Positions 31,268 to 42,900 of a DNA stretch of 64,000 bases are shown here, in pieces. The stretch covers positions 186,001 to 250,000 of the forward strand of contig CM074136.1 of NCBI GenBank assembly GCA_037178625.1, given 5' to 3'. Positions within the stretch are counted from its first letter, which is position 1; each line of letters starts with the position of its first letter. This stretch comes from Skeletonema tropicum (lineage: Eukaryota; Bacillariophyta; Thalassiosirophyceae; Thalassiosirales; Thalassiosiraceae). A model generated the notes under the pieces. The model did not search any database and was not told where the DNA came from. It saw nothing but the letters and a program-made list of their open reading frames with translations. The position numbers and the translations under genes are program-made.

Positions 31268-34200
31268 ATGGTGAAATATCAAGCTTTCTGTCTCGCCGCT
31301 ATTTGCACTGGAGCATATGCTCAGACACCTGAACCATCACCCACGCCTTCTGTTGTACCGTCAGCGGTGCCATCGCTCGAACCTTCGTCGAAGCCATCTC
31401 AGTCTCCCTCAGCCGTACCATCGCTAAAGCCATCTCAGTCTCCATCGCTCAAACCATCTCAGTCTCCCTCAGGGGTACCTTCACTCAAACCTTCATCAAA
31501 ACCATCAGGCAATCCATCTGAATCGCTCAAACCTTCACTATCACCATCTGAATCGCACAAACCTTCACTCAAACCATCACAATCTCCTTCAATGCTGCCA
31601 TCGAATAGACCTAGTGTAGACTGCGTATATATGGAACCCAATCCATTCATCTTTGGTCCGCCTCCTCCTAGCGCCAATCTTGACAATGAATGGCCACAAG
31701 ATTATTCATTTTGGACCTCCTATGCGAGTGAAAATGGTGTGCCCTGGAAGGTACAGCGGTCGAATCAAGAAAGAGAAACTTACTTTCTGCAAAGTCCTAA
31801 TTTCAACGGCGCTCAGGATGAACGGTGGTCCAAATCAACGTTACATGTCTGTGGTGGGAGCAACGCTGGTGATGTATTTGCAGGTGGAGATATGATAGTC
31901 TCCTTTACTGCCAACGTTAGAGAAACCGATGGACAACTTTTTCAGATAATGATAGATGGAGTGGCAGCTACAGCTGGCAGTATCACCACTCCACAAACAA
32001 CCACAAAGAATTTGGTCATTCCATTAACTCCTGGCAACCATTGGGTGGATTTTGTCTACACATGGACACCCAAACTGACTGACCTGCCGAATACAGATGG
32101 AGTTGTCAAAATATTTTATGTGGAACTGCCGTATTTGAATCCGGTATTTCCTACATTTAGTCCCACGGATTTGCCTTCCTCGAAACCTTCAAGATTCCCT
32201 TCGGGATCCCCTTCATCGAAACCTTCGGCGAGCCCTTCTGTAAGTAGTGTGTATTATGTCGTCAACACAAAATGGAGTTGATGATTTGTTGAGTTGTTAA
32301 AGATGATCATTCTGTAATGCACATGATATTCATATTTGTGGCTAATGAGATTTGTTTTCCCCCTTTTGTTCTTTATTTAGAGCTCACCATCAAAGAGCCC
32401 TTCAAGAAGCCCTACGGTAAGTAGTATGTTGACATTGGAGTTGACATTTTGTCGAGTTTAAACGTTCAGTGCTAATGAAACTTGTTCTGCCCTTTCTTTC
32501 TTCTTCAGCTTTTACCAACGACGAGCCCTACACTGAGCCCTACGGTAAGTAGTATGTTGACAAGGGGAAGATGACGATTTTTTTGTTGAGTTGAAGATAT
32601 TCAGTGCTAATGCATTTATGGTACTGCCCTCTTTTATTCTTTAGATGTCACCAACACAGAGTCCTACACTGAGCCCTACGGTAAGTAGTACTTGTGCTGC
32701 TTGACAATCGAATTGGTGATTTTTTTTCCTAACGCACACATTGGCTAACGAAAGAACTTGTTCTTTTCCTCATTCATATAGGAGTCACCAACGCTGGGCC
32801 CTACACTGAGCCCAACGGAGAGCCCTATAAGGAGTCCGACGGTGAGTAGTACTTATGTTACTTGACACTGGAGATGATGATTTGTTTTCGTGACCCACAC
32901 ACATAAGTTTAGGCTAACTAATCTTGTTTCTTTCGTCATTCAGGACAATCCTACATTGAGTCCAACCATGACCCCAACGACTGGGAGACCTACGGTAAGT
33001 AGTAGATATATGTGACCATGAAGTTGATGATTTGTTCTCGTCACGCACACATCAGTATTATGGGCTAACGAATATTGGGTTTCTTTGGTCCGTTCAGGAG
33101 ACTCCTACAATATCTCCAACCATGTCCCCAACGACTCCTAGACCAACTAATAATCCGACGGATTTCCCCACCAAGACTCCAACTCTTGATCCGACGGAGG
33201 AACCTACACTCAATCCGACGACTGAGGAACCAACTGCTAACCCGACGGCTGCACCTACACTCAGTCCGTCGAAAGTCAGAGATTTTCCCACCACTCCATC
33301 ACCCAACGTAGAACCAACAATTGAACCTACTTTAGCGCCAACACCAACAACTACCGCGAATCCAGCAGCTCCTCCTCCACCTCCAAGTAATCCTGATGGT
33401 CGCCCTCCCTCAGGTCCAAGTAAGCCAAATCGCCCTCCCTCAGGAAAATGGCCATCATCATCAGAAGATAATATCTATACCCATGCTGCCAAAGCTTTCA
33501 AATCCAAAACTTCCAAATCTTATTCGCGACCCATGAGGTGGATTCCTGAATCGGGTGGCGATTGGCTATCATTCTCAAATAATGGATGGGGCAGTTCCGG
33601 CTGGGGAAGTAATGACCAGTCAGATAACTTTAGCTGGGGTGGCAAGTGGGGGAGATGGGATAGTTCATCGTCGAATGATAGATTCAAATGGGATAGACCA
33701 ATGTATGTTCATAGTAAGAATGGTAAGAGCAAAGCTTCCAAGGCAAAGTCATCAAAGAAGAAGAAAGGAGGCAGCTTGGGTGGCGATGTGTCAATGTCTA
33801 TGTCCATGTCGTACAGTAGTAGCGATGTTGGTTGGAGTGCTGGCAATGAGAAGAGACCGGTGTCAGTATCAGTGTCAGCGAAGTCGTACAAGCCAGAAGA
33901 ATCCGATGACTGGTGGAAGTCCACTACTTCTCTTCCAGGAGGAGTGTGGGTAGACCCAGCTTGGCAAGTAGATCCATCTTGGCAAGTTAGCAAGGGCTCA
34001 GACCCATCAAGCAGCTCTTCTGTTTCTCCCGGTGGATCAAGTTCTAAATCGTCTGGTGGATCTCACAAGTCGAGCAGTGGAAAAGGGCATGGCAAGAAGA
34101 AGAGCAGCTCAGGAAAGGTTGATGACTCAGCATCTGATAATCATTCTTCAAAAGAATCGACCAAAAGTACCAAATCATCCAAAGGCACAAAGCGTCAAAA

Positions 34201-34408
34201 TATCAAGCCACCACCAAAGTCAAATGGCAAATCTGAAGAAATGTCAATTGAAGAGTACAACAAGATGAAATACTGGGCTCAGAAGAAGTGGCAGAATCAG
34301 CAGGAAGCAGCCAAATCTGGTGGAGATAGAGTTGGTGGTACACAACGATCATTATTGCTGACAACAACGATAGCCATTCCAATATTGTGTGGCTTTAAGT
34401 TTTTGTAG
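31268..34408 (+). CDS. Secreted multi-domain wall-type protein, 7 exons
   Basis: Exons: 31268-32239, 32381-32416, 32509-32544, 32645-32680, 32782-32841, 32944-32994, 33098-34408; all introns are GT-AG and phase 0, giving 833 residues. It has a signal peptide (AFCLAAICTGAYAQ), a PS-rich stalk (SQSPSxxPSLKP units), the VDCVYMEPNPF domain, five micro-exons of SPT repeats, then PT-, WG- and KS-rich regions and a C-terminal hydrophobic tail. From about 31571 on it is the near-identical inverted copy of the minus-strand gene, but its own 5' end lacks the Cys-rich exons. It has an extra repeat VDPAWQVDPSWQV and an SSGGSHKSSSG insertion. A cell-wall or biosilica-associated role is likely by composition only. 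Confidence 0.8.
31571..34397 (+). repeat. Right arm of the inverted duplication
   Basis: Mirror of 25972-28740; see that entry. The loop between arms is about 2.8 kb and contains the two different 5' ends. Confidence 0.85.
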
Positions 34409-34639
34409 ATTATGATCTGAAGAATCGTACAACCATCATCATCAGATAGAGAGCTATTCATACTAACAGTCATAAATAGTAGAAATATATGTCGATTAGT
34501 GTACAGTTGCATTTCTCACTGCTTCTTCAACTCTATCTCTATCTCTCGCTTTCATCTGGCTGTCATGACGGACGATATCGCCAGTTTGAGCCGTTATTAT
34601 GTATTTTTCAGAACAGCAACTCCTTTCTCGCAACTTGTT

Positions 34640-34876
34640 AGTTTGTCTGTCTCATTTAGAAGATCTAAGCCTTCTCTAGAACATTGCATTATCTGCTGGA
34701 ATGAACCAACGATCAAACTAGTTGACCTCATATCCCTGCTGAGTATCGGCGATTCAACATAAACCCAAATATGTAGGCGAGGAGTCAGCAATTGCAGCAG
34801 GTGGAGGCTGTAAAAAGTGTCGTTCAGACCTTCCCTGAAAATTGACGATGGACTGAGATTGAAGAAACGAGTGAAG
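34640..34876 (-). repeat. 3'-flank module of the 36.6-kb ankyrin gene, distal part
   Basis: On the minus strand it contains module blocks (AGACTTCACTCG, TCAATCTCAGTCCATC, GGTTTATGTTGAATCGCCGA) homologous to 24030-24240. It is separated from its proximal part at 36369-36530 by transposon A. Confidence 0.65.
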
Positions 34877-36368
34877 TCTGCTAGTCGGCGCGCCTTTCGA
34901 CGCATGCGTCGATGCGTCGACGATCGGGTAGAAAATCCAATATCGAACACAACAAGGGTTATTATGGATTTTTATAGGTATTTTTCTCCCCAACACCCAG
35001 CCAAATCTTGTTGCGTCGCAGAAAATCTGGCATTACTACGCCAATATTGGCCAATAATATGCCGATGCTTTAAGTTGAAAGACTAATAACTTTCTATTTA
35101 TACTGTTTGGAATGCATATTCGATGTGTGGTGGTGGTGCTCCGTTCAATTGCCTCGATATTTGAGGTACTCACGCACGAACAGTAAAAAAATCTTGAAAA
35201 AGTGCATCTGAAATGATGAATCCGAAGGCAAACCATAGATAGCATTATCGTTCCCATACACCCTCCAGAAGACACTCCCTAATCCCATTTTTCACGCTGA
35301 TTCCGATTATGTAAGCTGTAGCGTCTAATTCAAAGTGGATTTGGTGATAATTGCAGGTGACGCACACACACATGAAAATCTGCACATACCGGGCATGTCA
35401 AAAGATGCTCATGATTATGTAATTTAGACAACAGAATAGTAGTAGATCATTAATAACTCCATCTGTAAGCAATGATAATTGTTTAGCTTACTCAGATGTA
35501 TTAATTACACGCAACATCTACGCCATCATGGAGTTTTATGTCGATCATTCGGCCTCTCATTCCATGAGATTTCGTAGGAAAGGCACTGATAACAGTTGTA
35601 ACATTGTCTCCAACCACAGCAAAAGGCGCACAACAGATGGCTGTTGATTTGATGAGGCGAAAGGTTCCCAATTGCACATGGAGGAGACGTCATCATCATG
35701 CCACAACACTCGTGTAGGCGTCTTCGGGTGGGCTTCTCATAACCCACAATCAGTAGTTGTCGAGGAAACCGAGTTGCAGTAGTCACTGTGGTAAGATGGA
35801 GCAGTCCACCTCAACAATCTTGATTATCATATAGTAGACAAGACAAACATGATCCATGGTGCGGTTTCAACATGTTTTGTGTCAGATATATACCCACTAT
35901 TGATGGAGATAAATTGTGGAAATCTTTCTAAATTGACTTCATAGATTTGGTAGGTTGGATAGGCGTTGCATGAGACCCACACCCGGGTAATTAGCGCATA
36001 TTCCATCCATATATATAATATTGGTCGCCCCTACAACCTTACTTGCTGTTTCATGGACCGAAACGACGCCTTTATGCTACTGGCAACAGGTGCTCTGCGG
36101 CGGAGGGGATGAAAATCACCACCGCAATTGTGGCGGTCAAACGTCTCTTTTTGCTGAATATGGCGAGCCACCGATGAAACCATTGAATTCAGCGTCAAAA
36201 AATGGTCTATAATGTACATTATTACTTCGCAATGTCGACATTTAGTTGTGTAATGAGGATAGTAGGATGTGAGGCCGTCATGGTGCGGCTCTTTTTTTGT
36301 CGAAAAGAGGGAAGTTGCGTCGTGCGTCGAATGGCGCCGGTGCGTCGAATGGCGCGCCGACTAGTCTG
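34877..36368. mobile_element. Transposon A, 1484 bp, with TCTG target duplication
   Basis: The element (34881-36364) begins CTAGTCGGCGCGCC and ends with its exact reverse complement. TCTG flanks it at 34877-34880 and 36365-36368. The ends carry repeated TGCGTCGA motifs. Across its length it resembles transposon B at 44.7 kb, including blocks such as CAGCCAAATCTTGTTGCG and GCCGATGC. No long open frame is present, so it is non-autonomous. It sits inside the 3' flank of the ankyrin gene at 36.6 kb; paralogous flanks at 24.0 kb show the uninterrupted arrangement. Confidence 0.85.
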
Positions 36369-36530
36369 GTGCCATAGAGGGTAATCAAGTCACTAAATAC
36401 ATTTACACAAGAAAAAGATATCATAATACGCTTGCTATCAGAAATGAGAAGTGTACCTGCGCAGCATGAACAATTCTCTCATACTGCACCCAACTCCTCT
36501 TCCTCTTCTATTGATTCTAAGACGAACAGC
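36369..36530 (-). repeat. 3'-flank module of the 36.6-kb ankyrin gene, proximal part
   Basis: On the minus strand it reads like 23911-24020 (CATGCTGCGCAGGTACACTT, CTGATAGCAAGCG, GTGTAAATGTATTTAGTGA). It ends at the target duplication of transposon A. Confidence 0.65.
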
Positions 36531-36567
36531 CACCTGTCTTGGCTTGTTGTGCTGCTTGTGTTGCATT

Positions 36568-38043
36568 TCACTTCATAATCGTCTCGGGATAAGAATTCAG
36601 GAGCCTGAAGACACTTGCGATATATTCGACGCTCTCCCTCTCTTCCACTGCATCGCTCTCCAAAAGAAGGTCGATGGGAAGCTTCTTTTGCGCATTTCGT
36701 TTCGATACTGAAACAGCATCATATGTTTCCAGCAACATCGCAATGGTTCCATGTCTAGCACCACGGCAAGCATAATGAAGGGCGGTATTCCCTTGCCTAT
36801 CAATTGCATCAAGTGTGATATCTGCAAGGCTAACCAGGTACTTCACGACGCTAGTGGATTCATGATGTTGACATGCGATATGCAGGGGAAATGCACCGCT
36901 ATCATCGACACTTCTAATCGCAGAAGGATTGCCTTCTACCAACAACTTGATGGAGCCAAGCCTGACGTTGCCCTGAAGCGCTTTGTGCAGTGGGAGTTGT
37001 CCATTGCCATCAGGTGTCATCATTAGACGGTGATCTTTGGCTTGGCGAGCGTAGACTGTCTCAATGTTGATGAATGCTTGCACTTGTTGGTGATAGCGGT
37101 GGATATTGGACGCAATTCTATTGTCTTCAATAGCTTCTGGGTGTGCATCGTAAATTGCCTTGACAATTTCAAAAGCAGCATCGATATTTGAATCATTATA
37201 ATTCCACTTGCAAGCATAATGAAAAAGGGATTTTCCTCGCCGCTTGTGAAATTTCACATTGGGATCGCAATCCAACAGGTATTGCACGGTATCAATGGCA
37301 GTTTCTGGGTTTCCTCGCATGCCCATAATGGCGTAGTGAATCGGATAATATCCCTTTGTGTCAGCGTGATTGATGGCATCGGGGTAAAGGTTGTACAAAT
37401 ATTCTACTTTGCCGACATGGTTATTTTCACATGCAAAGTGGAGAGGGAGCCAGCCCGCGGAATCGGCTATTCGCTCAGATCCAGGATGCGCTTCAATTAA
37501 TAGGCTGCAAAACTCAGGACATCTATACACAGCCGCATAGTGAATTGGAAGACTGCCTGAACTATCAGCATGCCGGGCTGCTGCAGGGCACTTCTCGATA
37601 AGCAACTTCAATAATTGCATCGAGGCTGTTTCGTTCATGCGTTTGTTAGCACATAAACTATGGAGAGGCATCGCACCGAAATTGGTTACACTGCGAACAG
37701 AGTCGGGAGCGGCATCGATTAGGAGTTCAATTAACCCCCGTGTCATACTTTTGTTGCATGCGTAATGGAGCGGTGTGCACCCACGTTCATCAGTAGCCCT
37801 GGCAGCATCAGGAAAATATTCGATGAGACATCGAATTATTCCTTCGTTGACCCTTTCATTGCGATATGCCCGATAGAAGAATTCATAATTGAAATTGCCG
37901 ATATCATTATTTGGTGTCAATCCATGTCGCTCAAATAATACGCGCAGGCCTTCCTCTGAAAGCAAGTCCGATGAACAGTAAGTAAGCAATTCATTCAACA
38001 ACGATTGAGACGATTGTCTGTCATTATTGCCGCTCTCGCTCAT
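36568..38043 (-). CDS. Ankyrin-repeat protein, intact
   Basis: 491 residues from the ATG at 38043 (MSESGNNDRQSSQSLLN); ten more upstream codons are open but match the leader of the 20.8-kb gene. It has the N-terminal block (SEEGLRVLFERHGLTP), ankyrin repeats in two groups, the linker (VKAIYDAHPEAIEDN, VYARQAKDH) and the C-terminal IDLLLESDAVEERE region, ending PETIMK. The basic tail of the 20.8-kb gene is missing: a stop precedes out-of-frame remains of it. This gene faces away from the 20.8-kb copy and is its inverted relative, 3' flank included. Confidence 0.85.
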   Translation of the reverse strand: MSESGNNDRQSSQSLLNELLTYCSSDLLSEEGLRVLFERHGLTPNNDIGNFNYEFFYRAYRNERVNEGIIRCLIEYFPDAARATDERGCTPLHYACNKSMTRGLIELLIDAAPDSVRSVTNFGAMPLHSLCANKRMNETASMQLLKLLIEKCPAAARHADSSGSLPIHYAAVYRCPEFCSLLIEAHPGSERIADSAGWLPLHFACENNHVGKVEYLYNLYPDAINHADTKGYYPIHYAIMGMRGNPETAIDTVQYLLDCDPNVKFHKRRGKSLFHYACKWNYNDSNIDAAFEIVKAIYDAHPEAIEDNRIASNIHRYHQQVQAFINIETVYARQAKDHRLMMTPDGNGQLPLHKALQGNVRLGSIKLLVEGNPSAIRSVDDSGAFPLHIACQHHESTSVVKYLVSLADITLDAIDRQGNTALHYACRGARHGTIAMLLETYDAVSVSKRNAQKKLPIDLLLESDAVEERESVEYIASVFRLLNSYPETIMK

Positions 38044-38346
38044 CGTTGAAATTGTCTTTTGTCTTTCTATCAACTATGATGTATCAAGCAGCAAGGCAGG
38101 GGCAAGGTGAGCAACGGAAGGGGCATGATGATGTTGTGTGTGGGGGGCTTTTTTAGGTTATGCTTCATTCGTGGGTGCTTTCATGCACTTTCTCGCTCGG
38201 CTAGTATCGACGCCATATTTTGTATGAATTCCTACGTACATCGACCTCGATTAGGAAGCAGCGAGGTGAACGAAAAGTTCAACCGTAAACAGCAAGCAGC
38301 TTCTCTCCAATCCACCCAATATCATCATCTACACAACCCATCAACA

Positions 38347-39801
38347 ATGGAAGACAAACTCGAAAGGGCAAACAAACGCCTAAAAGAAGCACGAGATGAT
38401 CTTGACAAACACCTCGCCAAGGCCCACGCCGAAGAAACACGTCTCAGAGACAAACTGCACGATCTAACTGAGCGCAAGAGGCAGTGTGCCACTGCCAATG
38501 GCAACGTGGATGTTGGCGATGATGATCTGATTGAAATCAATGCAGGTGGGAAAGTGATAGCCGCCAAGCGTGGTGTGTTGTGTCAATTCAAGGGGACTGA
38601 TTTAGAGACGTTATTTTGTGGACGGTGGGAGAAGAAGTTATTGAGAGACAGCAGCGGACGTGTATTTTTGGATGTCAATCCGAAAGCATTTCGGGCCATT
38701 GTGGATTGGTTGAATATGATGGCCATTTTGTCTGATGAAGAGCGTGAGGATAGAGTGCCATCTGTCAGTAGGGAGTACAAACATCTTTTGGAACATCAGA
38801 TGGAGATTTTTGTGGGAGGCGATAAGCCAGATACAGCCACCAATCGCCCTTTCCTTAGCGACAAAGCACCTGCTACGGCAAATGATTCGTCAATTACCCA
38901 TAACAATTCCTTTGGTTCTCCTGGGCTAGGCGAAAAGATTACTGCAGCTATCCAAAAGAAGTGGGAGATCCTAAAAGAGTTGGAAGCAGATGTACTCTCA
39001 CTTGAAGAAAGCTTCCTCAAAGAAGAACAATTCATTGAAGCGTTTGTGGGTGAACGTATTACCAGTGATATCGTCATGTTGAATGTCAGTGGGACAATGA
39101 TGGCGACACATCGTACCACATTGCAGGTTATAGAAGATTCAGTTCTTGCACAGCAATTTGATAACACCAAATGGACAGAGCAGAGCAACCGACCGAAAGT
39201 CAACGAGTGGACTCCAGAAGAGGTAGCTCAATGGGTGACGGGCATCAAAGATGTTCGAGAGGATGTATCACAAATCTTTCTTGAGAATGAAATCAAGGGC
39301 ACTGAGTTATTTGCCTTGGATAAGGAAGGATTGAAGATGCTTGGAGTGGAACGCGTAGGGACAATCTGCCTCCTTTCGGATGAAATCAGCACTCTCAAGA
39401 AGGAAGCGAATGAAGATGTGGTAACTCTTATTGAACACAGTCCGTATTGTTTTGGAAAGATATTGGATCATCTCCGTATGAAGCATTTTAGTGCCATGGG
39501 ATTATGTGAAGATCCTGATCAACCGTCGGTCTCTGAAGACAAGAGGGATATGTTTGAAACAGTTGTAAGGTATTATTTTCCTGGGGAAAGTTCCAAGTTG
39601 ATTCTACCTGAGAGAAAGAGTGTCCATTCCGGATTCAGTGCTTTTGGGAATCCGACTGGGCGTGAGCCACGCGGTTTTGGTTTTGGACAATACCCTCCCG
39701 CCCCCGCTCCTGGTTCAACTGGAGGACCATTTTTTGCAGGTCCCGCCCCCGCTCCTGCAACTGGAGGATTATTTGGCCCTCGAGGCCCACTTCCCATTTG
39801 A
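38347..39801 (+). CDS. BTB (KCTD-type) protein with a nested SAM domain
   Basis: 484 residues from MEDKLERANK; an in-frame extension to 38107 is probably leader. Domains: coiled coil at 1-48; first T1/KCTD-type BTB at 61-158 (IEINAGGKVIAAKRGVL ... GRVFLDVNPKAFRAIV); helix at 196-233; first half of a second BTB at 241-276 (VMLNVSGTMMATHRTTL); a SAM domain at 287-352 (WTPEEVAQWVTGI ... LDKEGLKMLGVERVGTICLL); second half of that BTB at 355-418 (HSPYCFGKILDHLRMK); and a Pro/Gly/Ala-rich tail. BTB and SAM domains both oligomerise, so a scaffold or ubiquitin-ligase adaptor is likely. It is the intact paralogue of the broken gene at 6.5-11.1 kb but lacks the TLDc domain. Confidence 0.8.
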   Translation: MEDKLERANKRLKEARDDLDKHLAKAHAEETRLRDKLHDLTERKRQCATANGNVDVGDDDLIEINAGGKVIAAKRGVLCQFKGTDLETLFCGRWEKKLLRDSSGRVFLDVNPKAFRAIVDWLNMMAILSDEEREDRVPSVSREYKHLLEHQMEIFVGGDKPDTATNRPFLSDKAPATANDSSITHNNSFGSPGLGEKITAAIQKKWEILKELEADVLSLEESFLKEEQFIEAFVGERITSDIVMLNVSGTMMATHRTTLQVIEDSVLAQQFDNTKWTEQSNRPKVNEWTPEEVAQWVTGIKDVREDVSQIFLENEIKGTELFALDKEGLKMLGVERVGTICLLSDEISTLKKEANEDVVTLIEHSPYCFGKILDHLRMKHFSAMGLCEDPDQPSVSEDKRDMFETVVRYYFPGESSKLILPERKSVHSGFSAFGNPTGREPRGFGFGQYPPAPAPGSTGGPFFAGPAPAPATGGLFGPRGPLPI

Positions 39802-39920
39802 ATGAGCATTTATCTTAGGACGGGGAGAGGTGGCATACAATGCACGCTACAAGATAATTGACGACTAATTTATAACAATCTTGTAACCATCTACCAAAAC
39901 CCCCCATCCATCTACGCCAT

Positions 39921-42900
39921 CTACCGAAGCCGTTGGTATGCCTCCAATCGTTTCATCTGGCTTTTCGTGTGCAAGAAAATTATCCACCATACGAGAGCTC
40001 TTGCCTTCCTCCACAGTGCCTGTACTCTTCTGTAGTGTTCTAGTTCTTCCTCCATCTTATCCATAACCTCTGTACCCTCAACCTTGTACACTCGTCCCTC
40101 GAAACCATGGGGGTGGCGTTTAGAGATTGCATCAATTTGTTCCCTTAATCCCGTTTCGGGAGGCAACCAACAGTTGATAGAATCCTGCACATTGGGTTTC
40201 TGGCTAGCCAGCAACTTGTCGTAGACCCTCCTCCAGCCCGGATCGCAGAGGACCCACTTTGGATTGAGTGGGAAAGTAAACCCCTCGTCAATCTTGGTCA
40301 TTAGACATTCCTGTAGCTCAAACACATTCATTTTCTTCCACTTGACTGATCCCGGCAAGGTATCAGAAATAACAAGGAATTCATCGTCAATCTCCTGTGG
40401 GAAATACCAATTGAAACATTCCGCTCCATGTCGTACACATCCTGTCCCTTTCAGACGAGAGACAGCAATCTCGATGATTTCGTATGATTTAGGATCACCA
40501 TTCCCGTACTTGGGCGTAATGGGGACGTAATTCTTCAAGGCTGCCTTTTTCAAGACTTCAAACCAATTCTTCATCCATCCTGAATCCGACTGAGATGCGG
40601 CCCTTTCGTCCAAAACTTCACTTATACTCTTCACTGACCACTTCACTAGCTCAACCTGATCAGGAGGAATTGGTTGAGAATATTTCACACCTCGACTGCC
40701 GAGTAAGAAACAGTCGAAATCTGATACTACAGGCTTCACCATCCCATGTTCTTCATAAGCCATTAATAGGGTCCTCGGCTCCATCGGAAACTGTTCAGAG
40801 AACTGATAAACCACTGCACGAGGTGCACCTATCCCAGGATTTTTCCGGATTGATTTGAAGTTAAAGTCCATAAATGTGGGTTCTGATCCGCGACCTGTAT
40901 ATGCAATCATCAAGAGGGCGCACGGACGAGAATTAGCACAGTTCGCATCAATTGAAAAACATGAACCATCAGCAAGGCAAATTTATTCTCACCAATATCC
41001 CACTCTGTCCCTTTAGGACGAGAACAATCTTGCATCATAACATAGCCCTCCCAAAACAATCTCTCCGTAATATCCAAACCAAACACAGGCTTATCTGAGT
41101 GAGCATAAGTGTCCACTAACGTAACTCGAACATTCGTGTCATCATACATCAAATGTTTCATTGCCAACTCCTGTTCTTCCTCACTGGCGTATTCATCGGC
41201 TAAAATGCGCATGGCATCCTGGGCAGCAAAGAGCATGAAATCCTTTATATCCAATAACATTTCAAGGGCCTCATTCCGATTTGCTTCGCTCTTATAAAAT
41301 ACAAGAACGGAACGTCCGTCTTTGAGGAATTCACGAGCGCGCTCTTTGTGTTCCTCTTCGTAGATCTGAATGAATGGCACGTACGATGAAATATTCCCAC
41401 GTTTGGCCGACTTGCCTTTAATATCCAGTCCTTTCCCCGTAGCTATCCCCAACATCATGTTCTTAATTGCCTCATCAGATGTGGGTCTCCACACTGTAAA
41501 GACGTTTGCCTTGTTGAATAGCAGAGCCAATGGAGACGCAGCGAAGTCCTCACTCAATTGTGCATCTCCACCTTCACGTGCAACCTCATCAAAGAACGAT
41601 TGAATCTGCCAACGGGGATCACATCGGTAGAATGAACTTAGCCACTCCTGTTCAGAAGTACGGTTCGCAACCTTGAGTGCCATCCGCAACGAATGCTTCT
41701 CATGCCATGCTGCTAACCTCATGGATGTCTTGGATAAACGCTGAGACTTGCGCCGCTTCATATTCTTTTCGGCTTCTTCCTTCTCAAAGTGATCAAGACG
41801 TTTCGATGCAGCTAAACAAAGAAGCTCGTCCTCGTCTCCTTCCTCAACCCCCTCCAACGATCGATGATAAATGTCCTTAAGCTCGGTTGCATCAAAGTCG
41901 TTAGTCAAATTGATTTGACTTGTAGCCATGAGTTGACTTATGTGCAAATCAACTAGATGGGATTGTCGTGATCGTAATTCCTCCTCGTCTTCGTCATAAT
42001 AATCATCTCCCTTTTCGACGCAATAATCATCTCCCCCTAATTCCCTAGCCGTTGCCATAATCGCTTCATCCCAATTATCCATATCGGAACGCTCCGATTC
42101 ATCCAAACCATCCTCTTGTTTACTTTCCTCGTCGTCACTGCTACAACCCCTCCCCTTCTCATCATTTGCAATATCGGCAAAAGAGACGCTCCTCCCTTCC
42201 ACCTCCCCATCTATATTCTTCCTCCTTCCAACACCACTATAACGTTGCTTCCCCTTCCCCTTCAATACAGAGCACAATCCCTCACTCCCCTCTCGTTTAC
42301 TGCTACTTCCACTTACTTCACGATCATCGTCACCACCACTCTCCCCCCCCTCCTCACTCAAAGATTTCAATGAATAAGAAGTCAAAGCAGCTCGTTGAGC
42401 ATTACGTTCTCGCTCCTGCTTGATGAGTTCCTTGGTACGCTTATCTTCTTCCTCTTGACTCAATCGCCGAGAATTACCGCTATTGGCTGTAGAAGAAGTA
42501 ACAGAACCCGTAGTAGATGATGTGAATGAAGAAGCCGCTGCAGCTCGCTCCTGCTTGATGCGTTCCTTGGTACGCTTATCTTCTTCCTCTTGACTCAATC
42601 GCCGAGAATGACCACTATTGGCTGTAGAAGAAGTAAAAGAACGATGTCCACCCGTAAAAGATGATGTTAATGAAGAAGCCACTGCAGCTCGCTCCTGCTT
42701 GATGCGTTCCTTGGTACGCTTATCTTCTTCCTCTTGACTCAATCGCCGAGAATCACCACTATTATTTGACGAAAAAGAAGCAACTGAACTAAGCCCCCCC
42801 GGAGATGATGTTAATGAAGAAGACGAAGCAGCAGCTCGTTGCTGCTTGATGCGTTCCTTGGTACGCTTATCTCGCTCTGCTTGTGTCAATAATCGCTCAG

